NCBI GenBank assembly: GCA_002407045.1
Contig: DHKB01000056.1
Coordinates: 11,459 to 17,999, forward strand
Direction: 5' to 3'
Length of the DNA stretch: 6,541 bases
DNA from: Candidatus Bruticola papionis
GTDB lineage: Bacteria; Vulcanimicrobiota; Xenobia; Xenobiales; Xenobiaceae
A program made the position numbers and the translations under genes. The notes beneath the pieces were generated by a model. That model had not been told where the DNA came from. It saw only the letters and a list, made by a program, of their open reading frames with translations, and made no database searches. Shown piece after piece: positions 1 through 5,200 of the stretch. The first letter of the stretch is position 1; each line of letters opens with the position of its first letter.

Positions 1-42
1 ACTTGCGGGGCATATTTTATTGCGCTCAGTTATAAAGAACGA

Positions 43-1266
43 TTAGAGCCACGACATAAGAGGAGTATCGTTAGTATCGATATCGGTCACTGGCTCGCTG
101 TCGTAATCACCAAGATTGGCCAAACTGTCTTTATCAATTTGTAATTCGGAAGGATCGGACAAATAGTGTAAAGCTTCTTCTTTGTCGACCAAACCGGCTG
201 AAACCAAGCGGGAGAGAGACTTACCCAGAGTCTGCATATTATGCTCTTGCATAATCCAGGTTAGCTTATCGGTTCGACCATTCTTCAACTCTTCATGAAT
301 CTCGTCATTGTTGACCAGAATTTCGAAGGCGGGAATGACACCGCGACCGTCACTGCGATTAACCAAAGTCTGATGAAGAACGATGCGCAAAGCATTGGCG
401 AAAATAGGAGCCATTTTGGCGCGTTCTTGTTCGTCGAAGGAGCTAAGTATGCGTTCTAAGCCGCGATCTGGACTGGTAGCATCCAAAACGGCAATTACCA
501 ATTTGTTGTTAGTTGCCGCTCGAATAGCGAAAGTGGCCGTTTCGCGATCGGGAATCTCGCTAATACCTAAGACATCGGCGTCTTGATCGATAGCTTGTTG
601 GATACCAGTGGAAAATGAAGGAACGTCTACTCCAACCTCACGTTGCAAGATCGTACTGAGCTGATTGTAGCGCCAGAATTGAATGGGGTTTTCCAAAGTA
701 ACAATTCTGGCCAAGCGGGTGGCGTTAATATGCGATACTAGAGCAGCTAAAGTGTTAATCTTTCCGCTTCTAGGCAATCCTGTAAGTAAGACGAGTCCCG
801 CAGGCTGCTCCAAAATATTCTCGACCAAGCTTCCACTCAATCCCAAAGTCTCAAGCTTGGGAATATCGGTGCGCAAACGATGGAAAGAGGCACAAATGTG
901 ACTGCGCTCCAAAAATAAGTGAACTTTAAATCCGGAGCCGCCGCCAGCTATGCAAGTTTCGGCATGACCTTCTTTAACCAGCTGACTCCTCAAATAGCTG
1001 GTTAAAACAGGCTTAAGGAGCTTACGGCAATCGGCGTCGCTCAAAGGAGAACCTTCCACCACGCTGAGCATGTTGTTGATTCGCAAAGTGGGAGCGCTGC
1101 CGACATTTATGTTTAAGGCAGAAGCACCATGGGCAACTGCTATATCCAAAAGCTGGGTCAGCTTGTAAGGAACAGTAGCCGCTTCGCTGTCACTTTCAGC
1201 AAAGTGATCGCATAAAATGGTCATTCTATTAAGCAAGTCCTGTAGAACTGACCCATTAACTTCCAT
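43..1266 (-). CDS. PilT/GspE-family type IV pilus ATPase-like protein, probably catalytically impaired
   Basis: This 407-residue protein follows the PilT retraction-ATPase plan after an N-terminal extension of about 35 residues. The PAS-like N-domain covers roughly residues 36-135 and contains HGASALNINVG, where the family has GASDLHL. The RecA-like ATPase domain starts near residue 153 (EQPAGLVLLTG). Family members hydrolyse ATP as hexamers at the inner membrane to retract or extend type IV pili. Here the motifs are degraded. Walker A at residues 163-172 reads GLPRSGKINT, so Lys169 is kept but the Mg-binding Ser/Thr is Ile170. The Asp box reads TLENP instead of TIEDP. Walker B reads DADVLGISEIPDRET, keeping the Glu but losing the Arg of MRD. 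The His box reads LVIAVLDAT instead of LVFGTLHT. The C-terminal part (ALRIVLHQTL, MQTLGKSLSRLVSAGLV) aligns well with PilT. The tail is acidic. The frame is intact, so it is not an obvious pseudogene. The ATG start has a ribosome binding site 8 bases upstream. It is likely co-transcribed with rpoZ. Family assignment is firm; loss of activity is inferred. Confidence 0.85.
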   Translation of the reverse strand: MEVNGSVLQDLLNRMTILCDHFAESDSEAATVPYKLTQLLDIAVAHGASALNINVGSAPTLRINNMLSVVEGSPLSDADCRKLLKPVLTSYLRSQLVKEGHAETCIAGGGSGFKVHLFLERSHICASFHRLRTDIPKLETLGLSGSLVENILEQPAGLVLLTGLPRSGKINTLAALVSHINATRLARIVTLENPIQFWRYNQLSTILQREVGVDVPSFSTGIQQAIDQDADVLGISEIPDRETATFAIRAATNNKLVIAVLDATSPDRGLERILSSFDEQERAKMAPIFANALRIVLHQTLVNRSDGRGVIPAFEILVNNDEIHEELKNGRTDKLTWIMQEHNMQTLGKSLSRLVSAGLVDKEEALHYLSDPSELQIDKDSLANLGDYDSEPVTDIDTNDTPLMSWL

Positions 1267-1274
1267 AAGTAAAT

Positions 1275-1280
1275 ACCTCT
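1275..1280 (-). promoter_or_regulatory. Ribosome binding site of the PilT-like gene
   Basis: The minus strand reads AGAGGT, 8 bases upstream of the ATG at 1264-1266. This is a good Shine-Dalgarno match at normal spacing and supports that start codon, which gives the protein its N-terminal extension relative to standard PilT. Confidence 0.65.
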
Positions 1281-1342
1281 AGCCGTTCTTGTTGATATTG
1301 ATTAGCTTGGGAATTTCAGAGCGGAATATGCTCCCGACGTGA

Positions 1343-1840
1343 TTAGATCAAAGAATCCGTCTCTTTAGATTTTTCGGAAACGAAATCTAATGCTTCACTA
1401 CTTTGGTTGGCAGAATCAACCGCATTTGTCAATTCATCTATGGAAGTATCGTTGTCTTCTTTAGCTACGAAATCTTCCAGATTTACATCTCCGGCGCTAA
1501 GGTCGTCGATGCTTATGGCATCTTCGGGCTTGCTCTCGGAAGCAGATTTCTCGCTCTTTTGAGCGCCTGACAGAGAAGCTGCTAAGCCCTCTCCACTCAT
1601 AATGTCAGCTTCCTTAGAGGTGTTGGCGGCCGCAGGTTCGGTGTCGGCACTTTCGTCTACATAAACTTCGCCTTTGGCAATCTCTTGCAACGCCATGCTC
1701 ACAGGTTTGGCGGCATTGTAGTGTTCAATCGAGGTATCGCCGTCGTTAATCTGGCGAGCTCTTTTTAAGGCCAGAGTCACTAATTCAAATTTATTGTCTA
1801 CCTTGGTGAGAAGTTCATCCAAGCTCGGCTCTACGAGCAT
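1343..1840 (-). CDS. rpoZ: DNA-directed RNA polymerase omega subunit with long acidic C-terminal tail
   Basis: Omega is the small RNA polymerase subunit that clamps the C-terminal part of beta-prime and assists core assembly. The omega fold occupies residues 1-61: MLVEPSLDELLTKV, then DNKFELVTLALKRARQIN (the conserved helix with KRAR), then AAKPVSMALQEIAKGEVYV, which matches the family's KPV..AL.EI..G pattern. Omega proteins are usually about 60-100 residues; this one has 165. Residues 62-165 form a tail with about 27 Asp/Glu against 7 Lys and no Arg, rich in Ser, Ala and Asn, and predicted to be disordered. I place the start at the ATG at 1838-1840. An alternative TTG two codons upstream (1844-1846) has its GGAGG only 1 base away, whereas the ATG has it 7 bases away. 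The PilT-like gene follows 76 bp downstream on the same strand. No clear promoter was found, although upstream DNA is AT-rich. The omega assignment is confident; the role of the tail is unknown. Confidence 0.88.
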   Translation of the reverse strand: MLVEPSLDELLTKVDNKFELVTLALKRARQINDGDTSIEHYNAAKPVSMALQEIAKGEVYVDESADTEPAAANTSKEADIMSGEGLAASLSGAQKSEKSASESKPEDAISIDDLSAGDVNLEDFVAKEDNDTSIDELTNAVDSANQSSEALDFVSEKSKETDSLI

Positions 1841-1847
1841 GCTCAAT

Positions 1848-1852
1848 CCTCC
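1848..1852 (-). promoter_or_regulatory. Ribosome binding site that fixes the rpoZ start
   Basis: The minus strand carries a perfect GGAGG, 7 bases before the ATG at 1838-1840. This spacing favours that ATG over the in-frame TTG at 1844-1846, which would leave a 1-base gap. Confidence 0.75.
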
Positions 1853-1973
1853 GCGCGGCTTGCTAGGGCCGCAAATGATATAATCAATTTCTCGATCCTG
1901 ATTCTTTACGTCTCAATTGTAAAAAATCCTGCTTAAAGAGACGATACTGCAACTGGACTGCATACCTCTGCCC

Positions 1974-1979
1974 TATAAT
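1974..1979 (+). promoter_or_regulatory. Possible -10 element for the ftsK-like gene
   Basis: This is an exact TATAAT on the plus strand. No good TTGACA-like -35 lies 16-18 bases upstream (the region reads CAACTGGACTG), and there is no properly placed TG extension. If used, transcription would start near 1986 and the message would have a leader of about 220 bases containing the G-rich repeats. The surrounding TATAATATA is nearly symmetric, so a TATATT on the minus strand could also serve rpoZ. The assignment is tentative. Confidence 0.35.
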
Positions 1980-2027
1980 ATAGAGGAGTTGCTCTTTAAT
2001 TCTTGAAGCACGAGGCCCCCTCCGTTA

Positions 2028-2087
2028 GGGGAGGAGTTAGCCTGGTGGGGGAGGCTGGCCTCTAGCGGGGGAGGAGCCGATCTGACA
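2028..2087 (+). repeat. Three G-rich blocks with exact 20-bp period
   Basis: GGGGAGG occurs at 2028-2034, 2048-2054 and 2068-2074, each exactly 20 bp after the last. The bases between blocks are only loosely alike; units one and three continue with AG, unit two with CT. All the G runs are on the plus strand, so the single strand or a transcript could fold into a G-quadruplex using the three G4 runs plus a neighbouring GG. Twenty bp is close to two helical turns, which would also suit protein sites on one face of the DNA. The periodicity is read directly; any function is inference. Confidence 0.5.
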
Positions 2088-2142
2088 ATAAGCAGAAAAC
2101 AGTTTTTTTACGACAAGCCAATTTCTTGCTTGGAAAGGGAGC

Positions 2143-2199
2143 ATGGCGCTTTTATTCCGGCTGGGTAGGTTTGTTTTGCCATTTTTAGCGATAGGGTGA
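2143..2199 (+). CDS. Possible 18-codon leader peptide upstream of the ftsK-like gene
   Basis: An ATG at 2143 opens an 18-codon frame encoding MALLFRLGRFVLPFLAIG, which ends at the TGA at 2197-2199, 6 bases before the long gene's ATG. It is in the same reading frame as that gene. A purine-rich GGAAAGGGAG precedes it, but the best GGAG is only 1 base from the ATG, while GGAAAGG is better spaced. The peptide is hydrophobic with two Arg. Its stop codon overlaps the Shine-Dalgarno of the next gene, an arrangement compatible with translational coupling. Frames of this length occur by chance, so confidence is low. Confidence 0.22.
   Translation: MALLFRLGRFVLPFLAIG
2194..2199 (+). promoter_or_regulatory. 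Probable ribosome binding site of the ftsK-like gene
   Basis: GGGTGA sits 6 bases upstream of the ATG at 2206 and matches the 3' half of the extended anti-Shine-Dalgarno complement (GGTGA). An in-frame TGA at 2197-2199 excludes any earlier start, and the two codons between it and 2206 are GTA and CAT. ATG 2206 is therefore the first possible start. Confidence 0.5.
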
Positions 2200-2205
2200 G
2201 TACAT

Positions 2206-5200
2206 ATGGTTACTGAGCGTACAAAGAAAGCTGGCGCCGTTTTGGCAAAGGCGGCCGGAGTTGCTGCTGGCAAGGGGGCCAGCAAAACAGGAAATACGCC
2301 TCCATTGGCCAGACAAACTGTCGGTAAACGGGATGAAAGTCGCCTTTACATATGGGGGCTCGTTTGGCTTTGGCTAGTGGCGCCTTTCTTGCTTTTGTGC
2401 TTAATTGCGCCTCAGTGGGCCGGGGCTTTGGGAAATGGTATCTCTTTAGCTTTAAAAAATTGTATAGGTATGGCCGGTTGGGTTATGCCTATGATCGCTT
2501 TTTTGGCTGCTTCTTGGTGTTTTAATTATAATAATAAAGCCGGACGTATAAACATAAAAGTTGTTATTCCGCTGTTGCTGCTTTTTTCGGTATTCTTTGC
2601 GGCTCGCTGCGGTCAGGGTGGCAATATAGGTAAATTTATCGACGGTGTGGTCGCTGGTATTATTGGTGAATTTGGAGCTTGGACGCTCGCCACACTGGGA
2701 TTCTTATCTGTTTTTGTTTTCACTTGGAATCTTACCACAGAAGAAACAATAGAAGGTTGTAAAGCTTTGAGTCAATTTTCCGGAAGTTCGCTGTCGGAGT
2801 TGGGCCAACGTACACTTGGCGGACTGTCTAAACTTTGGGGATGGGTTATTTCCGTCGGCAAACATTGTGCCGAATTGTTAAGTAATGCTAAGGAGAGATT
2901 ATCGGAACATCATCAGGAAGAAGATGATGATATAGAGTTAAAAGCTAAAGAAGTTGAAGAGGCTGAACCTACTACAGATTTGGAGCAAAAGGCTGTTTTT
3001 TATGAAGAGTCTGATCTCATGCCTACTGCCAAAGAAGGGGAGAAGGTTGAACCTTTAACTTCCAGAGGCTTCTTTGAAGATGACAATGAGAAAAAAGAAT
3101 TAGATCGCGATAAATTTGAAGAAAGCTTGCAAGCTCCGCGTTTTGCCGAGCCTAAGCCTACTTTGTTAGAGCGAGAGAGGCTTGATAAAGCTGAGAAAAA
3201 TGAACTTATAAATGAAATCCATCGCCGCAATACCAGCGGGGAGATGGCTTCTGTCAGAAATAGAGAGTATGAAGCAGCCCGTAAGGCAGAGCAAGTTGCT
3301 GAAGCTAAAAGCATGTATGCAACCGCTCCTACCATTAGGCGTGAAGCTTCTTCTTCATCTTCAAGCGCTGGTTCTTGGCATGCGCCCACCAATAATCCCA
3401 CTAATAATGATAGAGTGCGCACTGATTGGAAGCGTGACGATAGAAAGACGCCCTTAGCACCGAGTGACAGTAAAGAGCTCTTGCGTCGTCCAGATAAAAC
3501 CGAAATTCGCAGTGGAGTTTATGCTAAGCATGAACCTACTACCGCTAAAGAAGGGCTGGCTCTTAGTCGCCGCTTGGCTGAGCGTCCTTCCCATAATTCC
3601 GGCTCCAGCTTCACTCGTAGCTCTGGAACTTTTGCTTCTCGCAATCGCTTGGGCGAAAAAAATACTAATGAGGATAAAGATTTGCCTTTGCGTCCAGTAC
3701 GTTCGTCTTCTTCTGGTGGCTATAAAGCTACTCGCAATGGAGGCGGTGCTTTTTCGCGTGGTGCCGTTGCCGAGCGCAAAGCAAATTTAATCGACTCTGA
3801 TGAAACTGTGGAAATAGCTTCTTTGAAGCGCACTCCAGAGCTTAAGCCAAATGCTGGTTCCGATAGTGATCGTGAGCATGTGTCCGACGAATTAGATAAA
3901 AAAGTTGAAGCTTTAAAATTTGCGGAGCGTTTGGATAGCGACTTAAATTTGCTCACTCCAGAGGCTAACGCCAATGTCGGCGGCGCTAGTAATCCACAAG
4001 CTCAGCCTAAAGCTGAAGAAGTTGCTGAACCTATTGTTACTAAAGATAGCAAAAACAATGCTGGAGCAACTTCAGCACGCAGAATGAGTGTGAGTGAGCT
4101 TTCTCCTGAAGAGCGCCGCCGAGCTTTGGGTATAATTCGTCGTCCTATGGGCGGCGCTCGTACTCCACAAGCTCAGCCTAAAGCTGAAGAAGTTGCTGAA
4201 CCTATTGTTGCTAAAGATAGCGAAAACAATGCTGGAGCAACTTCAGAACGCAGAATGAATGAGCTTTCTCCAGAAGAGCGCCGCCGGGCTTTAGGTATAA
4301 TTCGTCGTCCAGCTAATGGCGCTCGTACTCCACAAGCTCAACCTAAAGCTGAAGAAGTTGCCGAGCCATCTGTTCTGGCATCTGACAGCGAACCAAGAGA
4401 GGGCGACAATGAGAGTGTTTCCGCCTCTACTTTGAAAAAACTCAATGCGCTTTCACCTGAAGAGCGTCGCCGAGCTTTAGGACTGGGGGAGGAGCGTCGT
4501 CCTTCGGCGCTGCCTGTAGATCCTGAAGCTTTGGAGAGTTTCAGCACTTTGTCGCCCAGCCAGATAAATGCTTTGCCTCCCGAGGAGCGTCGTCGCGCTT
4601 TGGGGATAAGAGGTACGGCTGCTTCCTACTTAAATAGAGACAGAAACTCTCTTTCTGATATAAGAGCTTTGCGTGGCGCCGAAGGCCAAAACGTAGCTTG
4701 TGATCCTAAAGCAGCCCTTAATGCTTTGAGTTCGCGTCGTCCTGACGCCGCCCCTAATATGCCAACAACGGCCGGAGGAGCTGCCAAAGCTTCCGCTCGT
4801 CCTGCTGAGCATAAGGCGCAAGCCTCGTTTACTCGTTCTTCCACGCCTAGTTTGATGCGCTCGACAGCTTCTCGCTCTACTGCTGTATCTAGAACTGCTC
4901 CAGCTAAGCCCCAAGCTGAAGCTCCGGAAATGAGCAAAGAAGCTAAATTGGCCGCTTGGAGAGCTAGCACTTTAAGAGCCAGAGCCAGTTTTAAGCGTCA
5001 ATCTGAGGGCAAAGCTCGTTTGCGCCAGGAAAAAGCTGCCAAAGAAGTGTCTGACGATATGCCCTTTGCCAACGATTTGATGAATCCGCAAGGGCCTGCT
5101 TTGCGTCCCCCTGTAGCTCAGAGTCAAGCTCCTTCTTCCTCGGCAGCTTTGGCCTCTAAGCGTACTGCCAGGCAACAGCTGGGCATTATTCCCCGAGCCA

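Larger units (their letters stand above)
1841..2205. other. Divergent intergenic region between rpoZ and the ftsK-like gene
   Basis: These 365 bp separate two genes read outwards, so promoters for both should lie here. The left half (about 1870-1930) is AT-rich and includes a run of A (T on the rpoZ strand), but no clear -35/-10 pair for rpoZ stands out. A TATAAT is present near 1974. The stretch 2012-2078 is strikingly G-rich on the plus strand, with a short hairpin (CCCCT at 2017-2021 pairing with AGGGG at 2027-2031), a second one (AGCCT at 2039-2043 with AGGCT at 2052-2056), and three evenly spaced GGGGAGG blocks. A short reading frame lies at 2143-2199. I see no tRNA, known riboswitch or terminator with a T-tract. 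Confidence 0.7.

Noticed and set aside
383..901. Plus-strand frames opposite the PilT-like gene (383-586 and 683-901)
   Set aside because: They are antisense to a clear PilT-family reading frame and have no recognisable product.
1319..1333. Hairpin (GAGC/GCTC) between rpoZ and the PilT-like gene as a terminator
   Set aside because: It is a 4-bp stem overlapping no T-run, too weak to support termination.
1841..1846. TTG at 1844-1846 as start of rpoZ
   Set aside because: GGAGG would be 1 base away, whereas the ATG at 1838-1840 has it at 7 bases and starts like other omega proteins.
2012..2034. Rho-independent terminator at the G/C-rich hairpin
   Set aside because: The stem is only 5 bp (CCCCT/AGGGG) and neither side is followed by a T-tract. 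It also lies upstream of both genes, where no gene ends.
2037..2285. Minus-strand frame of 82 codons across the start of the ftsK-like gene
   Set aside because: It overlaps the strong rightward start, its C-terminal end is simply the complement of the G-rich blocks (PPPPG), and it matches no family I recognise.
3000..3422. Minus-strand frame of 140 codons inside the long gene
   Set aside because: It is the antisense of a Ser/Lys/Glu-rich coding stretch, giving a Leu/Ser-rich nonsense product. The sense frame is continuous and links to the membrane domain.
3212..3790. Two plus-strand frames (3212-3457 and 3464-3790) in another register
   Set aside because: They are shadows of the long gene: hydrophobic, low-complexity translations with no family resemblance and no good ribosome binding site.
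3979..4509. CRISPR array or non-coding tandem repeat
   Set aside because: Units are 165-195 bp, contiguous, in frame and translated. There are no short repeats with unique spacers.
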